From Bacteroidia bacterium (lineage in GTDB: Bacteria; Bacteroidota; Bacteroidia; UKL13-3): a DNA stretch of 64,000 bases. Of this stretch, positions 20,201-28,002 are shown piece by piece. Position numbers and translations under genes: made by a program. Numbering within the stretch: position 1 is the first letter of the stretch; every line of letters begins with the position of its first letter. The notes under the pieces were generated by a model that was given only the letters and a program-made list of their open reading frames with translations, was not told the origin of the DNA and did no database searches. The stretch covers positions 145,183 through 209,182 of the forward strand of contig JAGVLJ010000001.1 of assembly GCA_020049855.1 (NCBI GenBank), written 5' to 3'.

Positions 20201-21656
20201 CCCTGCCTTTAATATTCTCCGTTATTCTTTTACCAATTCAGTCGGATGTACCGCATCAGACACCCTTAAGGCAATAGTCTATCCGTTGCCTGTAGTTACG
20301 ATAGTCGGGATGCCTCAAAAGGTGTGTGAAACCAGCCTCCCTATTTCCATTAACGGAAACCCTAAAGGCAATACCGGATTTTACTTTGTAAATCAAAACA
20401 AATTAGCATCCCCTATTTTTTCTCCGTCACGAAGCAGTCCTTTTGTGAAGGAAGGAAAAAATGAAATCATTTATACCTATAAAGACCCTGCCACCGGCTG
20501 CACTAATACCGATTCGGCAAATTTAATCATACAGTACATTCCGGAAATTAACGTAATACACGCCAATTCATTTTGTGAAGGAACTCCTTTCCCTATTAGT
20601 GCCTCCATGAGACGGGCAACTAAATTAATATGGACTACAGATGGAGACGGACTATTCGGTACACAAAATATCTCGACAGATTCTGATGTAATTTATCAGG
20701 CAGGGGTGAACGAAACATCCAACCTACAGGTACGTATTCATGTGCTAACAATTGATAGCGGAATGTGTGCAGCAGCGCGCAAAAGCATTGATTTAACAAT
20801 TAATCCAAAACCTACAGGAGACTTTTCATCTGATAGAAAAGGTTGCGAACCGTTTCAGGTATTATTTAAAGGAAATTTCAATGGTGCGACTTCTTTTATA
20901 TGGAACTTTGGAGATTCGGGTGTCTCTAAACCCGCTGCTCCTGCTTATCATATTGGCTATAGTAAAAACAACCCGCACCAATACCTTAATGACGGAATTT
21001 ATTCGGTACAGGTGTTATTACGTTCGGATAAAGGCTGCGAAACCATAGTTTCCAAGCCACAGTGGATTGAGGTGTTTAATACTCCTGTTGCCGCTTTCGC
21101 GAGTGATAAAGAATGGACTACTGTGGCTTTACCCCGGTTTAGTTTCACAGATAAAAGCTCAGGTTTTTCGGCTTCCGACAAGTTAAAATATCTTTGGAAC
21201 TTTGGTGACCTGCTCACTTCAGGAGATACTTCCGATTCTCCAAATCCTTCTTACATGTACTCCCCTGATACTGGAGCTTACCGCGTGACACTTACCATAC
21301 GAACCGTTCACGGTTGTGAATCGGAAAGCGAGAAGATAGTAACCATCCGGCCTGATATCACTCTATCTGCTCCAACTGCTTTCAAACCAGGAAGTAATGA
21401 AAAAGGTAAACCACTTTGTTTAGAATGTCAGAATGATAAATTTTATATTGTAGTTGACGGGCAACGCACTTTCCATTTAACTGTTTTTAACCGTTGGGGC
21501 GAGAAGGTTTTTAGCACCAACAATCCGAATGAGGGCTGGGATGGAAAATTTAATAACCGCGAATGCCAGCAGGATGTGTATGCATGGGAGCTAACGCTTA
21601 CCAGCTTTAATGGTTCACCTTATAAGTATTCTGGAACCGTAACCCTTGTAAGGTAA
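17244..21656 (+). CDS. Large PKD surface protein with T9SS type B sorting domain
   Basis: From ATG 17244 the product has 1470 residues and a signal peptide (KKVYALFLALLNLVWLNPVKA). The first 500 residues form a Cys-rich module (HIAGSDMEFQ, FRIYRDCSPG, a CC pair, FTPMGQQQ, ITEWRKINGQ) that is homologous to the start of the protein at 53361. Many Ig-like repeats follow, each with the pattern 'V.AG.D...C'. Two PKD domains carry FIWNFGDSG and YLWNFGD. The end (LTVFNRWGEKVFST, GWDGKFNN, DVYAWELTL, YSGTVTLVR) is a gliding-motility-associated type B sorting domain. The protein should be exported by T9SS and anchored or released. The frame begins at a TTG at 17220, but the ATG directly precedes the signal peptide. 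Confidence 0.92.
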   Translation: MKKVYALFLALLNLVWLNPVKATHIAGSDMEFQCMGSDSFKITFRIYRDCSPGNAALGSSIPVSFTPVSCNLSPVTTNFNRVGVTPIRFKCNGLDWASICEGGTFPFGIEEHVFTQTVYLKQLFPSIDSTCCLIKVGWTSCCRNGAITNLVNPLIQGFTNEGIINRCITPCNSSPQFTNKPIVAICAGQPYCYNMGVVDTIDFDSLSFDFADPLGTGGVSVSFANGLSKNQPLNYLGFGFPNLPFPSGLHLDPQSGDLCFTPMGQQQPVLAIKITEWRKINGQYVKIGETRRDAQFYTWQCPPNNPPEIEVNGNKYGSWKFEVCAGSSLCLSIIARDKDSISPLIDTTTLSWNRGITGATFTNVNALQKLIREDEAIFCWTPADNQVSSLPYYFTTTAEDMACPAANSTKAIAILVRPRPVGNHRVFRISCSNYALQMQLTNGQNVDSFKVSYRWEVSSLNTGAFSILNAKVYLGKTAEHTFTNQGIYVIRATMSTPQCSTYYYDTVYVDPPLKAVAPADTFVCKGTTITLTGRALNGAKPYMFQWENDSINTTLQITPDTSVKHILVVTDSAGCKSFDTVEVSVKPLPVIQLGPDKRICSGDSVRFESGNNNGNGLSACLWQTKGKSENKCYTYAKDSGQLIVFVTDSFFCKQSDTVNLFVNYPLKPQLGIDDSLCILDTITLKSTFTHQKYEWTKAGNDSIISSASSLIVSPSIQGVVTYVLKTEETYMQVSCPQSDTVNIVVLPLPVISFSNDLIKTCIAGSWIDFDFKLNPKPSGGVWWFNDTLLNRCININTFSENYGRAFDSCVGAVENEKITYFYKDQFGCKNNKSAKLTLQARPLVFAGSDSSFCNNDNPVSINPYPNTGIGTFWSLLPDDSIRCDYCIESVVRNHIFYPAKAKPGLIHFIYRAVAQNGCSNTDTMLYAIKPVPEVNAGSMQPICENQPLVQLKTMAGITPSAGNWSGPGIDQTNQTFAPNGNNVVKYPAFNILRYSFTNSVGCTASDTLKAIVYPLPVVTIVGMPQKVCETSLPISINGNPKGNTGFYFVNQNKLASPIFSPSRSSPFVKEGKNEIIYTYKDPATGCTNTDSANLIIQYIPEINVIHANSFCEGTPFPISASMRRATKLIWTTDGDGLFGTQNISTDSDVIYQAGVNETSNLQVRIHVLTIDSGMCAAARKSIDLTINPKPTGDFSSDRKGCEPFQVLFKGNFNGATSFIWNFGDSGVSKPAAPAYHIGYSKNNPHQYLNDGIYSVQVLLRSDKGCETIVSKPQWIEVFNTPVAAFASDKEWTTVALPRFSFTDKSSGFSASDKLKYLWNFGDLLTSGDTSDSPNPSYMYSPDTGAYRVTLTIRTVHGCESESEKIVTIRPDITLSAPTAFKPGSNEKGKPLCLECQNDKFYIVVDGQRTFHLTVFNRWGEKVFSTNNPNEGWDGKFNNRECQQDVYAWELTLTSFNGSPYKYSGTVTLVR

Positions 21657-21664
21657 TTGCTGGA

Positions 21665-22099
21665 TTAGTGTGCATAATTGGAGGGAGCTATTGCCGGTTT
21701 TATCACATTGCCCTTTATCACAATTATTTTTACACCATCATTTTTTGCATTCGATTTTACAGCAATTCTTTTCATAAAAAAACCCGGCCTAAATTGTGAA
21801 TCATAAGAAACCTTTATTTTCCCCGTTTCACCGGGAGAGATTGCTTCTTTTGTCCACTCTGGATTGGTACATCCGCATGTGGGAATAACATCGGTTATTA
21901 TCAGGGGTTGGGTTCCGGCATTTTTAAACTGAAAAACCCCTTCGGCTTTTTCTCCCTCCCAAATTTCTCCAAAATCAAAGGTGTCAACTTCAAAAAGGAT
22001 AACTGCTCCACGATTTTTTTTAAGCTTAGCCGTTTTGATGGTTTGTGCAAAAGCGACTGCGGTACCTAGTACAAAGAACAACACTATAACTCTTTTCAT
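21665..22099 (-). CDS. DUF1573 secreted protein, copy 1
   Basis: A 144-residue protein with a signal peptide (VIVLFFVLGTAVAFAQ) and one DUF1573 domain, an Ig-like ASPM/SPD-2/Hydin-related sandwich. Visible motifs are FEVDTFDFGEIWEGEKAEGVFQ (in two parts), FKNAGTQPLIITDV, the TCGCTNPEW Cys pair and SPGETGKIKVSYD. It is eight bases downstream of copy 2 in the same direction, so the two are co-transcribed. Copies 1-3 share the CGCTxPEW/CGCTTPQW core, indicating tandem duplication. Function is unknown; such domains usually bind partners in the periplasm or on the surface. Confidence 0.88.
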   Translation of the reverse strand: MKRVIVLFFVLGTAVAFAQTIKTAKLKKNRGAVILFEVDTFDFGEIWEGEKAEGVFQFKNAGTQPLIITDVIPTCGCTNPEWTKEAISPGETGKIKVSYDSQFRPGFFMKRIAVKSNAKNDGVKIIVIKGNVIKPAIAPSNYAH

Positions 22100-22107
22100 T
22101 AGCGGTA

Positions 22108-22542
22108 TCAGTGTTGTGGTATTTCCATTTTTTGTTTAGGCTGCGTAGGCATTTGTACGATTCCTTTAATGATTAGTATACCTGGAGGCCCAGAAACATT
22201 GGTGTAAACAAATACGGCTTTTGTAAAATCGCCAATTCGTCCTTTTGTATCGTATTCAACTCGTATTTTTCCGGTAGCTCCGGGTTTTATAGGCTCGGTT
22301 GGCCATTGAGGTGTAGTGCATCCGCACGACTTGTCGACCTTTACAATAATGAGCGGAGCATTGCCGGTGTTTTTAAATGTAAAAAAATGAACAGCGGGTT
22401 CACTTTCTTTAAGGCTTCCGAAATCAAATGTGTCTGATTCAAATTTAATCTGAGGCTTTAGGTTTATTGGGTTGGCTGGTTTTTGAGCGAAGGCACAAAA
22501 ACCAATTACTACCGAAAAAACAAAACACAATCCTCTTCTCAT
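22108..22542 (-). CDS. DUF1573 secreted protein, copy 2
   Basis: A 144-residue DUF1573 protein with a signal peptide (MRRGLCFVFSVVIGFCAFAQ). Core motifs are FESDTFDFGSLKESEPAVHFF, here read in parts, TFKNTGNAPLIIVKVDKSCGCTTPQW and PIKPGATGKIRVEYD. I chose ATG 22542. The frame runs back to a TTG at 22572, but that codon lies in the T-tract of the terminator that ends copy 3, so it cannot be the natural start. This makes copies 2 and 1 a two-gene transcript separate from copy 3. Confidence 0.88.
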   Translation of the reverse strand: MRRGLCFVFSVVIGFCAFAQKPANPINLKPQIKFESDTFDFGSLKESEPAVHFFTFKNTGNAPLIIVKVDKSCGCTTPQWPTEPIKPGATGKIRVEYDTKGRIGDFTKAVFVYTNVSGPPGILIIKGIVQMPTQPKQKMEIPQH

Positions 22543-22570
22543 AACTGATTTAATTAAAATCCAAGCGTTC

Positions 22571-22605
22571 AAATAAAAAAGGCCTTCACATGATGGAAGG
22601 CCTTT
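22571..22605 (-). terminator. Intrinsic terminator after DUF1573 copy 3
   Basis: On the reverse strand AAAGGCCTTC (22605-22596) pairs with GAAGGCCTTT (22587-22578) around an eight-base loop and is followed by a T-rich run (22583-22571). It separates copy 3 from copies 2 and 1. Confidence 0.85.
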
Positions 22606-22630
22606 GAAATTTTGTTAATGCACCGAGCTA

Positions 22631-23074
22631 TTAATGTTGCGGAACAACAACCGGTGATGCAGGCTGTTGATTTACCGGCTCCACATTTCCGGTAATGGTT
22701 AACATAACCATTGAAACCTTCGCGTTTGAGTTAACGGTAACCGTTTTGGTAAAGGCTCCCGGACGTCCTTGTGTATTATACACCACTTTAATTACGGCTG
22801 TTGCACCTGGTTTGATTGGTTCTTTTGGCCATTCAGGCGTAGTGCAGCCACATGAAGCAGAAACGTTGGTTAATATCAACGGCTCTTTTCCGGTATTTTT
22901 AAATTTGAAAAGATGGGTGGCAAGCTCCCCTTCTTTTACATTACCAAAGTCATATTTTTCTTCTTCAAACTTAATATCAGCCTGATTTTTGTTTTCAGGT
23001 TGAGGTTGTGTTTGTGCATTTGCAGCAAAAGTGGCTACTAAAGCAAAAAATGTGTAAAGGATTAATTTTTTCAT
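22631..23074 (-). CDS. DUF1573 secreted protein, copy 3
   Basis: A 147-residue DUF1573 protein with a signal peptide (KKLILYTFFALVATFAANAQ). The domain shows FEEEKYDFGNVKEGELATHLF in parts, FKNTGKEPLILTNVSASCGCTTPEW and KPGATAVIKVVYNTQGRPG. Of the three copies this one is closest to the usual family consensus. It has its own terminator, and the spacing suggests its own promoter. It is divergent from the E1 dehydrogenase gene. Confidence 0.9.
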   Translation of the reverse strand: MKKLILYTFFALVATFAANAQTQPQPENKNQADIKFEEEKYDFGNVKEGELATHLFKFKNTGKEPLILTNVSASCGCTTPEWPKEPIKPGATAVIKVVYNTQGRPGAFTKTVTVNSNAKVSMVMLTITGNVEPVNQQPASPVVVPQH

Positions 23075-23208
23075 CTTTATTCGTATTCTTTTTGGGTGGT
23101 AAATTTACAATAACTATTCCAAATATTTTAGAATGTCAAATTTAACGCGGCTTTGAGGGAAAAAACAAGCATCCGCAAATTTCATTTTTTAGCATCGCCT
23201 TTGAGACT

Positions 23209-23216
23209 TATTTTTG
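23209..23216 (+). promoter_or_regulatory. -7 promoter element for the E1 gene
   Basis: TATTTTTG matches TAnnTTTG. It overlaps the upstream TTG that opens the reading frame, so the true start is ATG 23238, 22 bases downstream. I do not see a clear -33 TTG at the expected distance. Confidence 0.4.
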
Positions 23217-23237
23217 AATTTTAAAATCCGCAACCGA

Positions 23238-25646
23238 ATGAGTGCACCTGAATCAAAATCTTTAACACTGGAACAATTCAAGCACGTGGTAATGAACGAC
23301 TACAAGGTTTGTTTTGAGAGTAGGCAAGCCAGTTTACTTGGCCGAAAAGAGGTTTTAACCGGTAAAGCTAAATTCGGAATTTTTGGTGATGGGAAGGAAT
23401 TGCCTCAAATAGCTATGGCCAAAGCCTTTCGGGAGGGAGACTTTAGATCGGGGTACTATCGCGACCAAACTTTTATGATGGCCAGCGGATTACATACTGT
23501 TCAGGAGTTTTTTGCTCAACTTTATGCAAACACCAGTGTGGAGGCGGAACCGGCCTCGGCCGGACGGATGATGAACGGTCACTTTGCTACCCGAACTCTT
23601 AATGCAGATGGTTCTTGGAAAGAATTAAAAAAAAATAAAAATTCTTCGGCCGATATTTCACCAACTGCAGGACAAATGTTGCGGTTGGTGGGATTGGCCT
23701 ATGCGTCTAAATATTATCGTGACAACAAAGAATTGGTTGGCGAAAATAGGTTTTCGGAAAATGGGAATGAAATAGCCTGGGGAACTATTGGTAATGCATC
23801 TACTTCCGAAGGGCATTTTTTTGAATCCATTAATGCCGCGGGTGTGCTCAAAATTCCCATGGTTATTTCAATATGGGACGATGAATATGGTATTTCGGTG
23901 CATGCCAAATACCAAACCACTAAACAGAATATTTCAGAAATATTGAAGGGATTCGAGTTAAATGATAAAGGAGAAGGATTTAATATTTATTGTGTAAATG
24001 GATGGGATTATCCTGAATTAATTCGTGTGTATGAAGCAGCGGCAAAAGAGGCGCGTGAAAAACATATTCCGGCCATTGTGCACGTAAAAGAATTAACACA
24101 ACCGCAAGGCCATTCAACTTCTGGTTCACATGAGCGCTACAAGAGCAAAGAGCGGTTAAAATGGGAACTGGAAAATGATTGCATACTTAAATTCAGGCAA
24201 TGGATACTTAGCAGCGGACTAAGTACCGAAGAAGAACTTAACAGGCTGGAAGAGGATGCTAAAATTTTTGTGAACGTAGCCAAAAAATCGGCATGGGAAA
24301 ATTACCTTGCACCAATAAAAAATGATATTGCCGAAACTTGTGTGATGCTTGAGCAATTGGCGGGAGTGAGTATAAAAGGAGAATATATTCGCAGCCTTGC
24401 TGCCGACCTTAGAAAAATAGCAGAGCCTGTGCGCAAAGACATGATGGTAGCTATAGGTAAAGCACTACGAATTTCTTATGGTGAAAACCACGCTTGGCGA
24501 AATGAACTAATAGCGTTTCGCAATCAACATATTGCCATTAACAAAGAGCGCTACAATTCGTACTTATACAGCAACTCTGCTGAATCGGCCATAAAAGTGA
24601 CCGAAGTAAATCCCGAATATTCGGAAGAAAGTAAGACCGTTGATGGTCGCGAAATTATGCAGGCATTCTTCGATAAAGTATTAGAAAAGGATCCACGCAT
24701 TTTTGCATTTGGCGAAGACGTTGGAAAAATAGGTGATGTGAATCAAGGATTTGCCGGTTTGCAGGAAAAATACGGAGAAACACGTGTAGTTGATACCGGA
24801 ATTCGCGAACTTACCATAATCGGACAGGGATTGGGTGCTGCCATGCGCGGCCTTCGCCCGATTGCCGAAATTCAGTACTTAGATTATTTGCTCTACGCAT
24901 TGCAGCCGCTAAGCGATGATTTAGCCACCCTGCACTACCGTACCAAAGGCGGACAAAAAGCACCTCTTATTGTACGCACCAGAGGCCATCGGTTAGAAGG
25001 AATCTGGCACTCGGGTTCTCCTATGGGAATGATTTTAAACTCGCTTCGCGGCATGTATGTGCTTACCCCGCGCAACATGACACAGGCGGCAGGTTTTTAC
25101 AATACCATGCTTAAAAGTGATGAACCTGCTTTAATTATAGAATGCCTGAACGGATATCGCCTTAAAGAAAAAATGCCCGATAATCTGGGCGACTATACCG
25201 TAATTCCGGGCAGGCCGGAAGTATTGCTCAGCGGTGATGATATAACCATTGTTACCTATGGCTCTACCTGCCGCATTGCTGAAGATGCCGCACATCAACT
25301 GGCCGAAATGGGCGTGAGCTGCGAACTGATTGACGTGCAAAGTTTGCTGCCCTTTGATACCCGCCATAGCATTGTTGAATCATTAAAGAAAACCAACAAA
25401 GTGGTATTTCTTGATGAAGACGTGCAAGGTGGGGCCAGTGCTTTTATGATGCAACAGGTACTCGAAATTCAAAACGGGTATAGGTGGCTTGATTGTGCCC
25501 CCCGAACACTTACTGCGAAGGATCATCGTCCGGCCTATGCAACAGACGGGGATTATTTCTCCAAATCAAATGCTGAACAACTGGCAGAGTTGGTAATGGA
25601 AATGATGCACGAACAAAATCCGTTACAGTATCCCAAATTCGTTTAA
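23238..25646 (+). CDS. 2-oxoacid dehydrogenase E1, fused alpha and beta subunits
   Basis: An 802-residue thiamine-diphosphate enzyme joining E1-alpha (about 1-390) and E1-beta (about 465-800), as is common in Bacteroidota. The alpha half has GIFGDGKELPQ, FRSGYYRDQTFMMASG, SAGRMMNGHF and the cofactor motif GNASTSEGHFFESIN...WDDEYGIS. The beta half has FAFGEDVGKIGDVNQGF, DTGIRELTIIGQG, EIQYLDYLLYALQPL and VVFLDEDVQGGAS. It decarboxylates 2-oxo acids (branched-chain or pyruvate) and passes the acyl group to an E2 lipoamide, which is not encoded nearby. The canonical GDG of E1-alpha is GNA here; I recall this variant from related fused enzymes, so I do not treat it as loss of function. Confidence 0.92.
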   Translation: MSAPESKSLTLEQFKHVVMNDYKVCFESRQASLLGRKEVLTGKAKFGIFGDGKELPQIAMAKAFREGDFRSGYYRDQTFMMASGLHTVQEFFAQLYANTSVEAEPASAGRMMNGHFATRTLNADGSWKELKKNKNSSADISPTAGQMLRLVGLAYASKYYRDNKELVGENRFSENGNEIAWGTIGNASTSEGHFFESINAAGVLKIPMVISIWDDEYGISVHAKYQTTKQNISEILKGFELNDKGEGFNIYCVNGWDYPELIRVYEAAAKEAREKHIPAIVHVKELTQPQGHSTSGSHERYKSKERLKWELENDCILKFRQWILSSGLSTEEELNRLEEDAKIFVNVAKKSAWENYLAPIKNDIAETCVMLEQLAGVSIKGEYIRSLAADLRKIAEPVRKDMMVAIGKALRISYGENHAWRNELIAFRNQHIAINKERYNSYLYSNSAESAIKVTEVNPEYSEESKTVDGREIMQAFFDKVLEKDPRIFAFGEDVGKIGDVNQGFAGLQEKYGETRVVDTGIRELTIIGQGLGAAMRGLRPIAEIQYLDYLLYALQPLSDDLATLHYRTKGGQKAPLIVRTRGHRLEGIWHSGSPMGMILNSLRGMYVLTPRNMTQAAGFYNTMLKSDEPALIIECLNGYRLKEKMPDNLGDYTVIPGRPEVLLSGDDITIVTYGSTCRIAEDAAHQLAEMGVSCELIDVQSLLPFDTRHSIVESLKKTNKVVFLDEDVQGGASAFMMQQVLEIQNGYRWLDCAPRTLTAKDHRPAYATDGDYFSKSNAEQLAELVMEMMHEQNPLQYPKFV

Positions 25647-25650
25647 AAAG

Positions 25651-25678
25651 AAAAGGGAGCAAATGCCCGCTCCCTTTT
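25651..25678. terminator. Bidirectional intrinsic terminator
   Basis: AAAAGGGAGC (25651-25660) pairs perfectly with GCTCCCTTTT (25669-25678) around an eight-base loop. A/T ends on both sides serve the convergent E1 gene and the outer-membrane-like gene at 25701. Confidence 0.88.
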
Positions 25679-25700
25679 ATGCAACTCAGATGATGCTTTC

Positions 25701-26714
25701 TTAAAAAGGAAGTTTAACCCCAATGGTGGGTATGCTTTGTTGTTTACTGTAATGAATAAACCCAAAGGAGTATTGAAATCCTTTATACTCCAACAAAAAT
25801 CCGAAATACCCCGGGTTTCCTTTAAACACCCCATCCGTTTTAGGAGATTTTGTAATAAATCCTCCCTCCACTCCATAAGAAAAAGAATCTTTTGAACGGG
25901 GGCTGGCATTCATCAGGAAAAATAAATCATACCCGGTATTTGAATATACTTTGTTAAACTTTCCACCGCTGAAATCGGTAAAGAAATAACCGCTCATTTT
26001 AATTCCGGTTTCAAAAATTTCCTGATTGTATTTGTTTCGGTAATTATAAGTTAATGCGGCCCCCACAATGGGAGCAGGTACATTGCCAACCAATGTTATT
26101 CCTGCAACTGGAGTCATTTCAATGGTTTCATAATGGATACGATATTTTTTTACCTCTGTAAACCCGCCTAATCGCTGTGCTATATCGTACCGATAGTTTC
26201 TTTTCACCTCCTTTTTATTGGCCAGCGCAAAATTGATAGCCGCCAACAGATTCAGGTCAGCAATTTCCTTCAGGTCCGAGGTGTCGTTTACATAAAACTG
26301 TATCACAATCCCTGTACGCAAATCAAACAAATTCAATTCATGTTTGGGCAGGTTCTCGGTCATGACATACTCCTCCCGGCTCAATTCAAACGTTTCATCC
26401 ACATATTCTTCCTGCTTCATTTTCAATCTTCGGTTTCCATTGGGATGAACCAGGTAAAATACTTTTACCGGAAGTTGTTTGCTTTCTGATTTACTCAATG
26501 CCGCATTTAAATCGTTAATAAAAATATTTTTTAATGAATCGGCCCGGGTATAGGCAATAATTTTCAGCATTGATTCGCCAATAATGCGTACCTGTGTTTG
26601 GCCTGTAAGTTTAATAACCAGCGTGTCGTTAAAGGTTAAGTGGTCTTCGTTTTCAGCCACGGAGCTAAATGGAAGGGCAATACAAACCCAGCACATCCAA
26701 AGTATATGTTTCAT
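25701..26714 (-). CDS. Outer-membrane-like protein in a sigma-factor operon
   Basis: A 337-residue protein with a signal peptide (KHILWMCWVCIALPFSSVAEN). The N-terminal half is a soluble domain with alternating strands and a basic patch (NGNRRLKMKQEEY). From about residue 200 on there are amphipathic strands of beta-barrel type (ITLVGNVPAPIVGAALTYNY, SYGVEGGFITKS, FGFLLEYKGFQYSFGF) and a terminal Phe (IGVKLPF). I do not recognise the family. It is the last gene of a three-gene unit, 17 bases after the anti-sigma-like gene, so it probably responds to or feeds the same ECF pathway. Confidence 0.72.
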   Translation of the reverse strand: MKHILWMCWVCIALPFSSVAENEDHLTFNDTLVIKLTGQTQVRIIGESMLKIIAYTRADSLKNIFINDLNAALSKSESKQLPVKVFYLVHPNGNRRLKMKQEEYVDETFELSREEYVMTENLPKHELNLFDLRTGIVIQFYVNDTSDLKEIADLNLLAAINFALANKKEVKRNYRYDIAQRLGGFTEVKKYRIHYETIEMTPVAGITLVGNVPAPIVGAALTYNYRNKYNQEIFETGIKMSGYFFTDFSGGKFNKVYSNTGYDLFFLMNASPRSKDSFSYGVEGGFITKSPKTDGVFKGNPGYFGFLLEYKGFQYSFGFIHYSKQQSIPTIGVKLPF

Positions 26715-26731
26715 ATGATAAAAAATTAGTT

Positions 26732-27367
26732 TTAAAAATTTGTGAGCAGCTTCAATGGAGAGTCGAAAATGTTTTTGCTTTTTGCCCCTTTTGCAAGAGA
26801 ACCAATGGTAAAACGGAATTTAGGTTTAATTGAATTTGTCACTGCAACCCATTCCTGTGGTTTTATGCTGTCGGTAAAATCAACAACCTGTAAAGCCGGT
26901 TTAGCTTTTCGTACTTCTGCCACAAGTGGCTTTTTCTGGGTATTCGTAATTTGAACAACCGAATCGGTGGATACCACCATCACCGGTGTGGTGTTATCGG
27001 CCACTGGTGCTATAAATTGTTTTTTACTTACTGCTTTAGGTTTTGGCCGATGGTTTTTCTTCTTTTCAACCAGAGTTTTGGTGTACAGTTTTTCCGTATG
27101 CGTAACAGCAGGTTTGCCGGTGGTTTTCTGAGTTTGCTGCGCCATATTTCGGGGCTGCTCGGGACGTAAATTCAGCCAAAAAATTCCGGCTATGATAAGT
27201 ATCGCTGCTGCACTGCTCCAATACCATAATGGCCTTTTGTTTTGTTTGCCCTCAAGTGAAGCTTCAATCAGTTCCCACTTGCCGGCAAGCGAAGTTTGGT
27301 AGCCTGCGGGCAGACTGTCTAATGTATTTATTTTGTCCTGTATAATTTTATTCTCCAAGCTTTCCAT
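26732..27367 (-). CDS. Single-pass anti-sigma-factor-like membrane protein
   Basis: A 211-residue protein starting at ATG 27367, which is preceded by a strong GGAGGAG ribosome-binding site lying inside the end of the sigma gene (20-base overlap). The N-terminal 45 residues are cytosolic and helical (MESLENKIIQDKINTLDSL, EGKQNKRP), followed by one transmembrane helix (WYWSSAAAILIIAGIFWLNL) and a Lys/Pro/Thr-rich periplasmic part without a recognised fold. Overlap with an ECF sigma gene and this topology are typical of Bacteroidota anti-sigma factors, but no zinc-binding or FecR motif is visible, so the role is inferred from context. Confidence 0.72.
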   Translation of the reverse strand: MESLENKIIQDKINTLDSLPAGYQTSLAGKWELIEASLEGKQNKRPLWYWSSAAAILIIAGIFWLNLRPEQPRNMAQQTQKTTGKPAVTHTEKLYTKTLVEKKKNHRPKPKAVSKKQFIAPVADNTTPVMVVSTDSVVQITNTQKKPLVAEVRKAKPALQVVDFTDSIKPQEWVAVTNSIKPKFRFTIGSLAKGAKSKNIFDSPLKLLTNF

Positions 27368-27908
27368 AACTCCTCCATCCATGTTGTTCAACCATTTTTT
27401 TCAGTCGTGCTTTTGCTTTTTGGTACTGTGTTTTGCTGGTGCTTTCGGTTATACCCAGCATTTCGGCAATCTCTTTATGTGCGTACCCCTCCACTACAAA
27501 AAGATTCAGAACGGTTCGGTAACCTGTTGGCAGTTGGGTAATCAGTTCAACCAACTCTTCGGCATGCAATTGCTGCAGTATATCGCTCTGATCAGGAATC
27601 TCCGCAATGGTTTCTTCCGTCATCAGGTAAAAACTGTTTTTTTTACGCAACTCCATTAAAGTCTCATTCACCACCATTTTTTTAATCCACATAAACAAGC
27701 TGTATTCACCGGTAAATTTAAATTCGGGCAACCGCTTAAACATTCGCATCAGAGCACGCATCGTGCAATCTTCTGCTTCGGCATGCCGCGGAATATACCG
27801 CTGGCTTATTCTAAACATAGAAGCATACAGCGTTTCAAAAAGCTCTCGCTGAGCTTTGCGGTCGCCATTCTTACATAGTTTCACAAATTCTGCTGTAAAA
27901 TACTTCAT
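27348..27908 (-). CDS. ECF-type RNA polymerase sigma factor, divergent region 2
   Basis: A 186-residue sigma-70 family protein from ATG 27908 (the frame reaches a TTG at 27917). Region 2 (about 5-80) begins FVKLCKNGDRKAQRELFETLY. The core that normally reads DIVQD(T/S)F is DCTMRALMRMFKRLPEF here. Region 4 (about 118-170) is conventional: LPTGYRTVLNLFVVEGYAHKEIAEMLGITESTSKTQ. Its region 4 closely resembles that of the second sigma factor at 30925, so the two are probably paralogues. It overlaps the downstream anti-sigma-like gene. The altered region 2.2 may change contact with the polymerase clamp. Confidence 0.88.
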   Translation of the reverse strand: MKYFTAEFVKLCKNGDRKAQRELFETLYASMFRISQRYIPRHAEAEDCTMRALMRMFKRLPEFKFTGEYSLFMWIKKMVVNETLMELRKKNSFYLMTEETIAEIPDQSDILQQLHAEELVELITQLPTGYRTVLNLFVVEGYAHKEIAEMLGITESTSKTQYQKAKARLKKMVEQHGWRSYGKLGE

Positions 27909-28002
27909 GTGTTTCAACTGCTAAAAATGCAGCGGATGTGTGAAAAGTTGCCCAAGGTAAAAAGAAAATGGAAAAATAATTCTAATTCGTTGAAAGACAG
28001 GA

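Noticed and set aside
23238..25646. GNA in place of GDG in the E1-alpha thiamine motif as a sign of an inactive enzyme
   Set aside because: I recall the same variant from other fused E1 enzymes of Bacteroidota; the rest of both halves is fully conserved.
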